From Kuschelorhynchus macadamiae (lineage: Eukaryota; Arthropoda; Insecta; Coleoptera; Curculionidae): DNA of 64,000 bases. The stretch is taken from positions 1,147,001-1,211,000 of the forward strand of contig JAUTXW010000322.1 of the NCBI GenBank assembly GCA_030620095.1. The letters run 5' to 3'. Every line of letters starts with the position of its first letter. Position 1 is the stretch's first letter. Made by a program: the position numbers and the translations under genes. Positions 24,975 to 37,392 of the stretch are shown here, one piece after another. Under the pieces are notes generated by a model. The model saw nothing but the letters and a program-made list of their open reading frames with translations. It did not search any database and had not been told where the DNA came from.

Positions 24975-25870
24975 CCTTTGAGTCAAAAATGGTGACCGAG
25001 CAGGACAATGGAGAGGATATAATTGATGAAAAACCGGAAGACATTCTTGAAAAGGCCAAGAATATAAACGTCGAACTGTTACCAGAAAAATCGAAATACC
25101 GTTAGTGTGCAAAAAATGAAACAAACTATTCGAAGAATGAAGAGGCAATTCTACTATACTTTCCCACATTTCAAAAAGTTGCAAGCCATGCACGGTATGG
25201 TCGAGATATTCAATGTAAAAATCTACGCAATCTAAACCAAATATTAGAAGAATATTGGTTTCACTGTTCAGATGATGTATACCTTTTGACCAAAGTTGTC
25301 ACAATAATAGGGGTGGCAGGTTCCCTCCGCCGGCGCCGTGACCCTAGACGGCGTTAAAGACAAGGAATCTCTAATGCATATTACAATTCCTCATAATAAA
25401 ACGCATCAACGCCGAAGCCTTGTAGTAAACGGGAAACGACATTTAACTTAATAAAAAATACGCATTCATGAAACCGCAAAGTACGTCGAATAGAAGATTT
25501 TCTCTTAAATTACAAAAACGATAGATGTTCTATCCAATGTGTTAAAATTAACAAAATTGGCAAGAACCTCACGGATGTAGCTGGATACCTGTAACTACCA
25601 AATCTCGAGCTCTACAGTGGGTATTGTTTTAGACGGTCTTCAGCAACTCTGCTAATAGATTGTGGAGTAGACATCACGAATATTAAGCTTCATGGTGGAT
25701 GAAAGTCTACAAAAGTTGCCGAAACTTAGTCTGATGCTTCACAAAGCAGAAAAAAACAAAATGCACATCTGATCATTCCAAATCACTGCAACCAAAAGCA
25801 ATTGACCTCCAAAATCAGACTACCTCTTTCAAATTGCAGCAACCAGCAACAATTGACTTTCAACCACCTC
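24975..25870 (+). pseudogene. Crypton-like tyrosine recombinase relic
   Basis: The N-terminal part reads MVTEQDNGEDIIDEKPEDIL and KAKNINVELLPEKSKYR. After stops and frame changes come AILLYFP, SDDVYLLTKVVTIIGVAGSL with the Arg-rich box I, LDGVKDKESLMHITIPHNKT, and then the box II region YSGYCFRRSSATLLIDCG and ITNIKLHGG. These match the tyrosine recombinase/Crypton family common in insect genomes. The usual box II His before FRRS is Cys here, and the Trp after HGG is a stop. The nucleophilic Tyr region is not clear. It is dead and lacks visible terminal repeats, as Cryptons do. Confidence 0.72.
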
Positions 25871-25885
25871 AGGTTAGGTTAGGTT
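25871..25885. repeat. (AGGTT)3 run, telomere-like pentamer
   Basis: A short run of the insect telomere-type TTAGG register. It is too short to mean a telomere remnant. Confidence 0.5.
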
Positions 25886-27429
25886 AACAGGTAACTGTTA
25901 TTTCACCATTAATATTGTATAATTGTAATAATAACAAAACATTTTGTTCTAATATTAAACTGTGTTTTCACTTTGGTGCCTATACTAAAATAAGTTATTT
26001 AAAATAACTACTAACACTAGTAAATTTTACTCACATTCATAAAAAAAGCGCTGTATCTAATACGTGTGGAAAGTGTCTTTTCTGCACTCGACTGATGAAT
26101 GAACTATGTTTCGTATCGTTCGCTAACCGTTAGTCGCGTGCGGATAAATGACACTTTCCACACTAGTTAGGTAAATAACTCTTAAAGTAAATGTCGAAAA
26201 AATTATCACGAAATGTCTAATCAAGTTTTCGCAAACTGCTTGAAAAGTATTGCTTGTATCTGCTCTACGAAACTAAAAAATATATTTGAATTAAGTCACT
26301 GGATTTACGTCTTCTGTTTCTCGTACACTTTGATACTCGCACAATGTTCATTTGCTAGCTTTCCGTTTGTACATTTTTTTTGTTATGCTTCACCATAAAA
26401 AACCATATTTAACCATTGTATTTATACCTGTACTACACATCCGTGTCTGGAAATACATTAACTTAAGTGGGTACAAATAAAATAGTTTTTACTTACCCAT
26501 ATATCAAATTGGTTTTTCTTGATGTATTAGTTCCTAAAATACGAAAAACATTATGATGCCTGTACGTATATGGGTGTGTGTAGGTTGTAATTCAAGTGTA
26601 AGTCAAATGTAAGACAAATAGTTGGAGTAAATATTCTGTCATGAATGTTCGACTTTTCTTTTTATAAACTTAATACTGTTTTGTTCTTACTTTTTTAGTG
26701 ATTTAGACATTCTGATACATGTTTATCTTTTGCTAGCCAAATAACTAAAAGTATGATCAATATACCTAATTTGTTTTACTTTGTAAAGCAGAAAAACACA
26801 GCTGCCGAGTGTATGGCCGCCGTACAAGTAAACCGCCTGCGCGCGATTTGCGCGCTGCACACCCGACAAAACTTTAATTTCACAAAATAAAGCTGCTTAA
26901 TTCTAAAAACAAATGCAAAATACTTAAAAAAAATCACAATAAAAATTAATTAACTCCCCTGTATAACTGCGAGTTTGCAAAGGCGATTAAATGTAAATAT
27001 TAGAACAAAGCTCCTTATTCTAATAGCTCATGTATCACGAAGAAAAAGTATCTTGCTGCTGATGTTTATATAAGTGCATATGCAGTGTTTAGACTAATAA
27101 AAAATCAGACACTAATATCTAGAACAATTTATAAATCAGAATATATTATTTACGTAGGCGTGTCTATTATGCAATCATAAAAATAAACATGGAAGTTACA
27201 GAAATGTAGTATACTTAGTTGAGATATTTTTTATTATTATTAGTATTAATTTTAATTGTCATTACTTCAGTGCGGGCCGCACATCTTTTTAATACATCTT
27301 TGCGCCCCTGTTCAAGGCAAAATAATAAATTTCCTAAGTCGTGAAGAAAAAATAAAAAATTTGCTATTTAAGTAAACAAAAATTGAGAAATCAACTTTGT
27401 TACCATCCATCGTAAGTGGGAAGTTCTGA
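25886..27429. other. intergenic with one hairpin and a CpG-rich spot
   Basis: No gene is visible. It contains the inverted repeat at 26064-26163 and a small CpG-rich palindromic patch near 26830-26860 (ctgcgcgcgatttgcgcgct). Confidence 0.45.
26064..26163. repeat. 14-bp inverted repeats around 72 nt
   Basis: GTGTGGAAAGTGTC and its exact reverse complement bound a 100-bp segment that contains CG-containing sequence. This is consistent with a very small MITE or a structured non-coding element. Confidence 0.6.
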
Positions 27430-27800
27430 AATGCTTAAAAAATCTCTCTCCAAGACTTTTGCAGATCTTTGCGTTTAGGGTCCCTAAATTCCGAAAAACA
27501 TATTCTCTTATTCCCGTCGGTCTGTCGTTTGGTCTGCATGATAATATAGCTCCAAACTACTTATCCTATTGACCTCAAATTTTGGTCGAAAATCAAAGGT
27601 CAAAGGTCATAAGAAATGCAATGGTAACATTTTGGTAATAATCCAAAATGGCGGAACTCAAAAAATGTAAAAAAAAAACATTTTTAAGACACTATTTATA
27701 GGATCGAATCCTCAAATTCTGCACAAAAAGTGTGAATTACGAATACACTGATAAAATGTTAGTGTCAAACGTAAATGGCAAAAAAAATAGCGGCCTAATA
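27430..27800 (+). repeat. dispersed TGGCGG repeat, copy D
   Basis: Contains the family's leader (agggtccctaaattccgaaaaacat), the GTCTGTC-type block near 27520, and two units with aatccaaaatggcggaac and aatagcggcctaata phases. An (AT)n run follows about 120 bp downstream. Confidence 0.7.
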
Positions 27801-27920
27801 TAATATTTAAAATATTTGGTAAAATTCCATTTCCTGGAATAAAATCTTATTTGTATGGAGGCGAATAGTAATAAAAATAAATAATAATAAAAAATTCATC
27901 ACATATAGATAACACGCTTA

Positions 27921-27923
<3 letters not shown>

Positions 27924-27974
<51 letters not shown>
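27924..27974. repeat. (AT)n microsatellite
   Basis: An uninterrupted dinucleotide run. Confidence 0.95.
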
Positions 27975-27976
<2 letters not shown>

Positions 27977-30856
27977 GGCAATAACTTAAAAAAAACTACA
28001 TTTCTAGGATTGTATACTTATTATCAAATAATTTTATGCATAAATAAACTGTTTGTATTTCGCAAGGTTTAGAAAAGTTAATTTGTATTTAATGAATTTT
28101 TTTCGGGATCTTCAACGTCCGGGCATCTAATGTTTTATGCAAATGGTCTAGCGCTAGGCGCTTCGAAAAAGGAATAAATATGCAGTTATTTATTCAAATA
28201 TTAACGGTTTTTCTCATTACACTTTTGGTGCATATCAAATGCACGTTATAGTAATGTTAGAACGTGCTTCCGTAATAGCGCGGCGCCGTGCATGGTTGAA
28301 GAGCCGACCTAACACTGTTTTGGATTTAATGATATTAACATATTAGATTCCATCCTGTTTATAATTTTCTAAACTTTATAGCAAGCAATACTTTGTAAAA
28401 TCGTAGCACTTGCTTTTGTCTTATGAGGACAGTGCAAAATTATTAATTGTTATTTTCCGACTCTTCATTCTCGATAGCTTAAGACATCTTTCGCGAACTT
28501 TACCACTAAAAGCTATGTTTTGTGCCCGGCAGATGCTCACCGAACCATGAGTGAGATCGCTTTCGGCGTGTGATTGTTTAAATACTTCCTTTGCATAATT
28601 CTATTATATTCATGAGATGCACAATGCAACGCAATAGTTGTGTTCAACTATCGAACTAACAGGAACAAGAAATTCCACATATTCCTGCAAGCATTTTCTA
28701 GCCTTTTTGTATATGTTATGGATTCCACGAGTTCTAAATCGCCTAACCAATCATGCTTTTTTGTCTGCGATGCTATATATACACGTCAGAAACATTACTT
28801 TCTATGCTGATTATATTCCTCTTTTTGAAAACTGTACTCACTTGATTTTAAACGATCAGGTAGTTCTTACATACACTTTATTACATAAGAACACGAAATT
28901 TAGATATGGAACGCCCAGTCTCTTTTCTCAGAATAGCTATCGAACGAGAAACCGTTCACGCTTGTCACTGCAATACTTTCATATAAATTAGAACTAGGAA
29001 ATCTTCACCTTAATCTTGCAAAAATGCTAACGAAGCAATTCCATTTTTTGGCGATCGGTTGTCGTTAGGTGAACAATCGGTCAGATGCAATTTGAACATG
29101 CAACAATAATCCTAGTTTGGTAGGTATGTAAATTATTATTCTTAACTGCGCTTCAGTTTTTTAGTCATTTCAAAAGAATCAACCTCGAAAATTTAAGAGA
29201 TTTTGCAAAAATGACCTTTTATGAAACCCTGCAATGATTCACTAGCGTAAACGGATTCAAATGATTTACCCCACCATTAAATTTCTTTCCTTTATTAAAT
29301 CCAACTATAACTAAATAAAATTCAAAAATTCCAATTTAATAATTCGGTCTAAATATATAGGGAAATAAAAAAATACCAATGTATCTTAAAAATGAAGCCC
29401 TTCCAAGAAGACTATTCCTCGTGCATATCTGAGTTCTAATACATTGCCTTTATGTTACGAAAATATCCGATTTTCGTCGAGGAGGAGGATTTGGGTTACT
29501 TCCATATTTTTTCGCAAAAATAGTTTTTACCTCCTGGGCTTGACATTGAGTATCTCAGTTGGGGGTAAGTTTAGGAAAACATTTTCTATGACAAATTAGT
29601 ATGATTTTTGCATCGTCTTCGATTATATATAAAACTGTCCATCTAATCTTAGACACCCTGTAATTGAAATGAAATTATGCAAACTGTGTTACATCCCTCA
29701 TTCAATAAAAGTGTAATATTTAATGGCTGATCTGGTTAATAAGACAAAAAGGCACATATATAAACAAGTTTTTTTTTAATTTTCAGTTGGAAGAAATTAT
29801 AAAATTAAAGTAACCCGGAACTGCACTATAGTCAAACACCTATCAAATTATTGTATATTTTTCCAAAGCGCACATATGCTTAGGTAATAACTTTATCAAG
29901 ATGTCTTGGTAATATCATACGTTGCACCAGATGCAATAAGGTGTAATTAATTTTCTCTGTATACATAACTTCTACGTAGAAAGTAATGATTGTGTCTGGA
30001 TTATTTCATAGCCAGTCACACTTTATTTCTCATAACTATCAACTTAACCAGTAAAGATGGCTTTTTATATATTTTCTCTTTAATTCCTGTGAATAAAAGC
30101 CTCTCATATTATATTGTTTTAGAGTTCAGTGGCATAACTAGAAGCAAATATACATTTTACTCCGAATAGATGTTCATCCAATGTAAAATAAAATACCGTT
30201 TAAATGGATCTCTACTTTGTATTGTAATAAGTGAAGTGGGATTTATAGAAAGAATTCCCAGCTCAACGGCTGTAGTTGTGAGTCCGCAAAGCACTGTGTA
30301 CGATCTGCTGGTCAAAATCTGCCAAACATTAGTTTTGCGATAATCGTATTTATCTCCTTAAAGACTATTTATACATATTATCGGTGACGGCACAGTTCAT
30401 TATCACTAATATCACAGATATATCAGTATGTTTATGAAAGAAGAGTGCAGGATAAAGACGTTACTGTGCCGGACGTATCTTAACATGTTCATTAAAGTTA
30501 AAACCACGAATATTTTTGTCTCACCGACACTGGTAATCGTTAATGAACTTAATGGATAATTACTAATATGTATAAATACACCTTAAAGTGAAATTTTTGT
30601 ATAGTGCTTCTAAACAAGTAGACCGAAATCACGCTTCTAGCAATACCAAGCCAAATATGTTGCGTGCATACTAATATTACGGTTAAAAAAATACTGCATG
30701 AGCGATTGATGTGGTGAATTTCGGCAGTTTGCCTATTGGAAGAATAATCGGTCTTTGCTAAAAATAATTTACCGGGGTAAAAAAAATTGTGACCCCTACA
30801 AAACTATTCAGTCAAAATATTTATATATTTAAAAATATTTTTGCTTTCTGTAAATA
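27975..30856. other. intergenic, one probable transposon end
   Basis: No convincing gene; the 117-codon frame at 28638 has no recognisable domain. Near 29450-29668 the minus strand starts with tacagggtgtctaagattag, a typical Tc1/mariner-type terminus, so a MITE end is likely there. Confidence 0.4.
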
Positions 30857-32442
30857 TACAGGGTGATTCAGAAATAAGTACCGAAATTTTACACGCATGT
30901 AAACTTTGATGAAATATGAAAAAAGTTGTATATAATTTTTGTCTAACCCTCACTGTTTAGAATATACAGGGCATTAAACATGTGTGATAAAAAGATCATT
31001 TTATAAAAAGAATCATAAAGACCCATTAACCCAACAAAAGATAACCATGTAAGTCACTTCAGAGGCGTAGAACAGGGGTATATGCCCTGCATTTATGGTC
31101 ATATTTTTTTAACATTCCGTATATTGCCTATTTTTATTAAAAATATTTAAAGCTTGTCTTCTTTACTAAAAATTACTACTCTTAGAATTTTTTCATACGA
31201 GCTATCATTACGGAGTTTTATTCGAAACCAACTGTGCCATCACTTAAAACACATTCTGCTGGTTCATGCTGATGTTTTTTCTGCTGGTACCTACTATTTA
31301 TTAATTTGTGATAAATAATTTAGGGCAAACATTTTTTTTCGTTTTTTACTTATAAAATATAAACGATTCAAGCAATCGCAATGCTACAAAGAGGTCACCT
31401 CTTTATATTAGTATGTAGAGAATTGAAATACGAACAAAACGAGCTATTAAACAAATTGATTGGATGATTAGTTTCGAAGAAAATCCGGAAAAAAACGGAA
31501 AATTCACAATTTTCTCAGAAATTTAAAAGTTGTAGCGTAGATCTTCCGGTAAATGGTAGTCAGTGACATGAGCTTTATGCAAGCACAACATAGGCGTCAT
31601 CGGATAATTCGTTTTTAAGTTATTGCAATTTGAATTTTTTACTACGCTAACTTCCAGCGGTTCTCGAGGCGCCACGGATTGGCCCATTTCAATTTTACAA
31701 GGAAATTTCGAAAGCCCACTTATTGTGTTTCCAAACGTATATTCACATTTTGCTTTAAAATGTTGCAAAACTAGTATAAAATGCTTACAAACATGACATA
31801 TCTTCACTCGTATCCAGTCACTTCGTCTTTTCTCAAATCAAGGGTATCTATGATTTGACAAAGTGACTGGATACGAGTGAAGATATGTCATATTTGTAAG
31901 TATTTTTTACTAGTTTGGCAACATTTTAATACAAAATGAAAATATACATTAGGAAGCCATTTTTTTCCACCAAATTGTATATGACAAATTAATAAGAAAT
32001 AGTTACGAGTAGAAAAAACATCAGGATGAATGCATTAGCTTGATTAAAACTCCGTATGAAAAAACTCTAAGAATAATAATTTTTAGTAAGGAACCCAGCT
32101 ATAAATATTTTTAATAAAAATGGGTAATATACGAAGTCGTAAAAAATATGACTATAAATGCAGGGAATATATCCCTGTTTTACGTCTCTGAAGTGACCCA
32201 TATGGTTGTCGTTTGTTGAGTTAATGGGTCTTTATATAGCGATAACATGTTCCAAAATTGAAATTGATATCTTGCTCCTAACAGACATTACCTAATAAAA
32301 TGTCCTTTTTATCACACATGGTTAATTCCCTGTATATTTTAAACGATGAAGCTTAGAGAAAAATTGTATAAAACTTTTTCCATATCTCGTCAAGGTTTAC
32401 ATGCCTATAAATTTTCGGTACTTATTTCTGAATCACTCTTTA
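30857..32442. mobile_element. 1.6-kb foldback element with TA-type TIRs
   Basis: A long palindrome. The left end TACAGGGTGATTCAGAAATA matches the right end read on the other strand (TAAAGAGTGATTCAGAAATA), and homology continues inward (GTACCGAAA.TTTA, the cttcagaggcgtagaacagg block, aaaattactactcttaga). The centre (31793-31892) is a near-perfect stem. The TA at each end fits Tc1/mariner-superfamily transposition. No transposase frame is present, so it is non-autonomous. The right arm lacks part of the left arm's inner sequence (about 31500-31690). Confidence 0.8.
31793..31892. repeat. near-perfect central stem-loop
   Basis: A left arm of about 35 nt starting atgacatatcttcactcgta pairs with the right arm with one mismatch, and then TCAAATCA/TGATTTGA adds eight more pairs closer to the loop. 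It is the centre of the foldback element. Confidence 0.85.
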
Positions 32443-34474
32443 TAAAAAACGATAATAGTTTATACTTAAAAATTAAATTAATGACCTCTTACTTCTTTCG
32501 TCTCGGGATGTTCCCAATAGTGTGAAGTTTTTTTCTCATCTCTTAATTGTAGGTTTTTTTAAACCAACTACGAACTTCTCTTTTATATGTTTAGACCATA
32601 TTTATAGTGTGTCCATAAAAAGGCTCCCACAAAATTCTTTCTACTCTTGTCTTTGCCACACTGTCGAAGGTTTATTCCTCTTCAACCCCGGAACCCAAAA
32701 TATAGGTGGTGGTTGTATTAATTAATTTCCAAATCCATTTTGTGTCTCCCGGCAGATCTGCACAAATATCAATTTAAATGAAACTATCATTTGCGTTTTG
32801 CCATAACTTAAATCAATAAGACTATTAAATAAATCACTTATTAACCTTCATTCAATTCAGTTTGTTTCATATGACCAACTGCATAATTTTAAATAAATTA
32901 CCTTTAGATGAAATTTATATCGTACTAAAACAGAGTTTATCATGTTTTTTTGCATAACATTTCTTTCAGCTTCTACTTCAAGGCAAATATATACTAAAAT
33001 ATTTCATGTGTCAGGCGAATGCCAAAAATAAAATTAATTTCTTGAAACGTATTTTTTCTTTTGCATTCATCAAGAAACTTGCAGGAATAACTTATTTATT
33101 ATAAGTTTTTTTTTAATAATAATGTTTTTATTTTAATACTACCTAGCTTTTGAACCGGACGCTTAAAGCCGTCGGCTTGCCCTTACATAGCAAGGTTTGG
33201 ACTTTAATATTTTGAGCTCCCCTGACAATTGTTTGAAATTATTAGAAAATCTCCATATCTCTCAGTAGCTTTTATCTGTTACATACAAGGAGCGGTATTT
33301 TTAGTTAATAGTCACCCGGCTCAATTATTGCAATTACAAAATTAGCGGTCTAAAACACATTGACCTTGCCGCAAAAAAATAGGAAACAATTAGTCATATT
33401 GTGCTATATTGTTACTGTAGATACATTTTGGGTACTGCTTTATAATTTTAGCAACCTACGCACTTCCTTTTGGATAGTGTTGACGAGGAAAGAAAATTAA
33501 CTGGAAAGCCTTGCAATGCTCGAAAATACGGCAAATAAAAATGACATTTTTAATAGATTTGCTTCAAACTTGTGCAAAATTTTATAGCAAAAAAAAAATT
33601 TGTATGAGAATTTGTCACAGCCACATAACACAATTTTCTTTATTTTTAGGGAGAGTTTATTTGTTTTTTAAAAAATATTCGCAAAGATGCAAACCATAAA
33701 ATGTTGAATTATTTTTTAAAGAAATAAGAGTGTATTACAATTTGGCGGCTTGAGAATAAAGTATTATAGCGCGTATTTATTTTCTGCTGGACTTTTAACT
33801 TTTATGATAGTACTTTCCCGCCGTTAAAAAATAAGTTATTTCAGCACTGAGACCAATTTTTTATGGTAAATTTAGTTGGTTTTTATGTTTTATAGTTCGA
33901 AGTGCTTTGCTATATGCTTTTTTTGAATGACCACTGGTGGTGCCCTTCCACTCCGCCGATATGTACCTTCTCATTGGGAGGCCAACATTTCCAGCGATGA
34001 GTATAGGTTTTTACTTCCTCATAACAGTAAAAAATTGTAACCACAGCAAATTCCGGAAAATATAAGTTCGATTTTTAGACGTTTTAGAATCACTAGGGCA
34101 TGAAAAAAGTATTCTTAGAAAAAAGTCTAAGGATGGGTGTGACTTAAACAATTTAAAATTCGCACCAAAAATAGCCAAGTCAATCATCTGCGGGAATTAT
34201 ATGTGGGTGATATGGGCGTAGATCTTTGACTATGAAATGTAGAAAAATTATCCTTTGTGAGCGCGCAAAATTTTAAAACACAACGAGTTAAGGTAAATAT
34301 TTTGATATAAAAAAATTAGCATACATACTTGACTTCTTTTCTATTATATGCTTAAAAAATCAGTAAATTTCATTACTCGGAACTTTTATCGTCATGAATT
34401 TTATCTTTTATTAGAAATAGTGAAGTTTAATCCAGTTTAATTCCACACATGTAATTTAGTAACACATATATATT
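32443..34474. other. intergenic, no gene seen
   Basis: AT-rich sequence with only short open frames that lack recognisable domains. Confidence 0.45.
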
Positions 34475-34950
34475 GCCTTTTCAATTTTTTTATTTGTTCT
34501 ACCATACTGGATTCATACCAATACTTTCCCAGTCCCTACTTACGCCACACTTGATTTTGGGCATAATTTACAATATATTGAGTAAGTAGTTTTAACACTG
34601 ATTTTTTCAAGACCACCATTTTTCTCCGTCATGTTGAATTCGTACCAGTTTATCCTTATATCTCATTTATTTTTTCTGCAAATTTTGTTAATTTGATAAG
34701 ATCTTTTTACGTTGCTCTTTTAAAAATTGTATTTGGCCGCCATTTTGTTTAGCCATCTTAAATTCGTACCACAATTTTAGCATTTTATCTCCATGCCACA
34801 CGAAATGCTTGCACAAATTTTAAAATTAATCCAATGACTTCTTCGGGCTGATTTTTGACATTGTATTAGGCCGTCAATTTGTTTTGCTATCTTGGATTCA
34901 CACCAAAATGTTATTCTTATACAATATTCGATTTTTGTATAAAAGTAAAT
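34475..34950 (-). repeat. dispersed TGGCGG repeat, inverted copy F
   Basis: Reverse-complement units with ccgccattttgtttagccat, taccagtttatccttata and cttgattttgggcataattt phases. It lacks the GTCTGTC block, so it is the 3' half of the family. Confidence 0.7.
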
Positions 34951-35154
34951 TAGATAAATACACTTATCGAAGTGATACAAAGAAAATTTTTGGCACATGC
35001 CCTGTCTACATTATGCTTATGTATAAAAACCTATAGCTTGGTTTTGGATTAAGATAAAGGTTAAATACGAAATAATGTTTTTTTTTGGGAAAATTTGCGG
35101 ATAGTTTTGGACTATCACTATCAATATAGAATATTGTGGAATACTTGTATTGGT

Positions 35155-35800
35155 TATTTTACAGTACCTTTGTAGTAAAAACAAATTAGGATTAAAAAAT
35201 TTGCTTTATTCTCCTGTACTATTAGGTACCAAATTGATTAATACGAATGTACCTTTTCGAAAGGTTCCCTTAATGAGCAGTCTATGAGCAACATATACTG
35301 ATTTTTTTCTTGCCAATATTTTTTTGACCGCAATGGTAGATACCTATCAGAATTAATTTATAGAGACATCAGGTACGGACGGTATGGCAAATATTATAAT
35401 CGAAATCTCCGATAATATAACATTTACAGTATACATAACTTTTTTACAAAAAAGTACGATTTATAGGTAAGTATAGTGATTTTTCTGACCAGTTGTCATT
35501 ACAGTTCGTTTTTATTTTACAGTAACTTTTCAGTCAAAAAATATTGGGATAAAGAAATTTGCTTTAATCTCCTGACTATTAGGTCCCGAATTGTTCTCTT
35601 AAAATTCTAGGAGCCACATATACTGATTTTCTTTGCTTCCCCGTATTTTTTTCAACTCATTGGTACCTACCTATCAGAAGTAATTTATACGGAGTCCAGG
35701 TACGGACGGCATGGCAAATATTATACTCGAAATCTCCGATAACATATCAACATTTAAATTAAACTTTACAAAAAAGTACGCTTTATAGGTAATATCAAAA
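35155..35800. repeat. diverged tandem repeat, two units of about 327 bp
   Basis: Matched blocks recur 327 bp apart: taatatactgattt-type sequence, 'tacctatcaga.ttaatttat', 'ggtacggacgg.atggcaaat' (35372 and 35699) and 'cgaaatctccgataa'. The copies differ at many positions, so this duplication is older than the one that follows. Confidence 0.75.
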
Positions 35801-35860
35801 AAATGTATTTTGAAATAACGATAATACAGAATAACACTACAACTAAGAAAACTAATGCTA

Positions 35861-36626
35861 ATACCGGGGTTGGCCCACCTAAGGCACGTAGTACAGCTTC
35901 ACCCCTAAGTCTCATGGGATTGAGATTTGACGAGCGAGCTAGCCAAACCATTCTTGTGACATCTACTTCAAAAAAGTTATGTATCATATGCGCACGATGA
36001 GACCTTTCGTTATCCATGTAAGTGAAATAACGTCCCCGTTGCCTTGCAAGTGGTCAAATAATGGATCCCACGTGCGATTTAAATATTGTTAAGCATTAAC
36101 TGTCTCATTATCAAACATAACCAGTTCTGTTTTTCTCCCTCTATAAATTCCACCTCAAAGGTCAATAGATCCTCCTCCCTATGTCCTTTCCTCTACCATA
36201 CAATGTTCTAAATATCTTTTTTCTATTCCCTCCAAACCCTTATTCGTCTATTAGACGCACGCAGCCAAAACCTAGATTCCCATTCCTCATTCTAATCCAA
36301 AAGTTCACTTCCAAATTCCCGCCTTGCTCTGCTGTGTCTCTACCTCTAGGAAATAAATTACCGTAAAATAAAAACTAACCGTAATGACAACTGTCTAGAA
36401 AAATCGCTATAAATTTCGAAACGTTTGACGTAGAGTAACAAACAAAAAATTAAATTGATGCTGAAAGACGAGGTTACAATACAAGTATCTAGCTACAGTC
36501 CAAAATTAATCTTAAATTTTCCCCAAAAAAATGATATTGTGTTTAACCCTGTATCTCAGTCTACTGAGCTACAGGTATGCATAGTATAGCCAAGGCATGT
36601 ACTTACAAAATAAATATAAAAGCATA
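35861..36626. repeat. 766-bp tandem duplication, copy 1
   Basis: Virtually identical to 36627-37392, with only a few substitutions seen by eye (for example in the 35941, 36000 and 36186 areas). It carries a Tc1 transposase fragment on the minus strand. Confidence 0.9.
35866..36120 (-). pseudogene. Tc1-like transposase fragment, copy 1
   Basis: On the minus strand: MFDNETVNA, a stop, YLNRTWDPLFDHLQ, a frame change, then MDNERSHRAHMIHNFF and VTRMVWLARSSNLNPMRLR. This is the catalytic-core end of a Tc1-type transposase. The third-acid motif SPDLNP reads SSNLNP, so the catalytic Asp is lost, and the frame is broken. Confidence 0.8.
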
Positions 36627-37392
36627 ATACCGGGGTTGGCCCACCTAAGGCACGTAGTACAGCTTCACCCCTAAGTCTCATGGGATTGAGATTTGACGAG
36701 CGAGCTGGCCAAACCATTCTTGTGACATCTACTTCAAAAAAGTTATGTATCATATGCGCACGATGAGGCCTTTCGTTATCCATGTAAGTGAAATAACGTC
36801 CCCGTTGCCTTGCAAGTGGTCAAATAATGGATCCCACGTGCGATTTAAATATTGTTAAGCATTAACTGTCTCATTATCAAACATAACCAGTTCTGTTTTT
36901 CTCCCTCTATAAATTCCACCTCAAAGGTCAATAGATCCTCCTCCCTATGTCCTTACCTCTACCATACAATGTTCTAAATATCTTTTTTCTATTCCCTCCA
37001 AACCCTTATTCGTCTATTAGACGCACGCAGCCAAAACCTAGATTCCCATTCCTCATTCTAATCCAAAAGTTCACTTCCAAATTCCCGCCTTGCTCTGCTG
37101 TGTCTCTACCTCTAGGAAATAAATTACCGTAAAATAAAAACTAACCGTAATGACAACTGTCTAGAAAAATCGCTATAAATTTCGAAACGTTTGACGTAGA
37201 GTAACAAACAAAAAATTAAATTGATGCTGAAAGACGAGGTTACAATACAAGTATCTAGCTACAGTCCAAAATTAATCTTAAATTTTCCCCAAAAAAATGA
37301 TATTGTGTTTAACCCTGTATCTCAGTCTACTGAGCTACAGGTATGCATAGTATAGCCAAGGCATGTACTTACAAAATAAATATAAAAGCATA
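36627..37392. repeat. 766-bp tandem duplication, copy 2
   Basis: The second copy starts at the same base (ataccggggttgg) as copy 1 and ends with aaataaatataaaagcata, as copy 1 does. The head-to-tail junction is exact. Confidence 0.9.
36632..36886 (-). pseudogene. Tc1-like transposase fragment, copy 2
   Basis: Same content as the fragment in copy 1, with two residue differences seen (MDNERPHRAHM and VTRMVWPARSSN). These are the more consensus-like residues, so copy 2 is closer to the ancestor here. It is dead for the same reason. Confidence 0.8.

Noticed and set aside
28638..28991. 117-codon frame on the plus strand
   Set aside because: No recognisable domain and AT-driven composition; length is within chance for such sequence.
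31523..31807. 94-codon minus-strand frame
   Set aside because: It lies in the left arm of the palindromic foldback element and has no homology I recognise.
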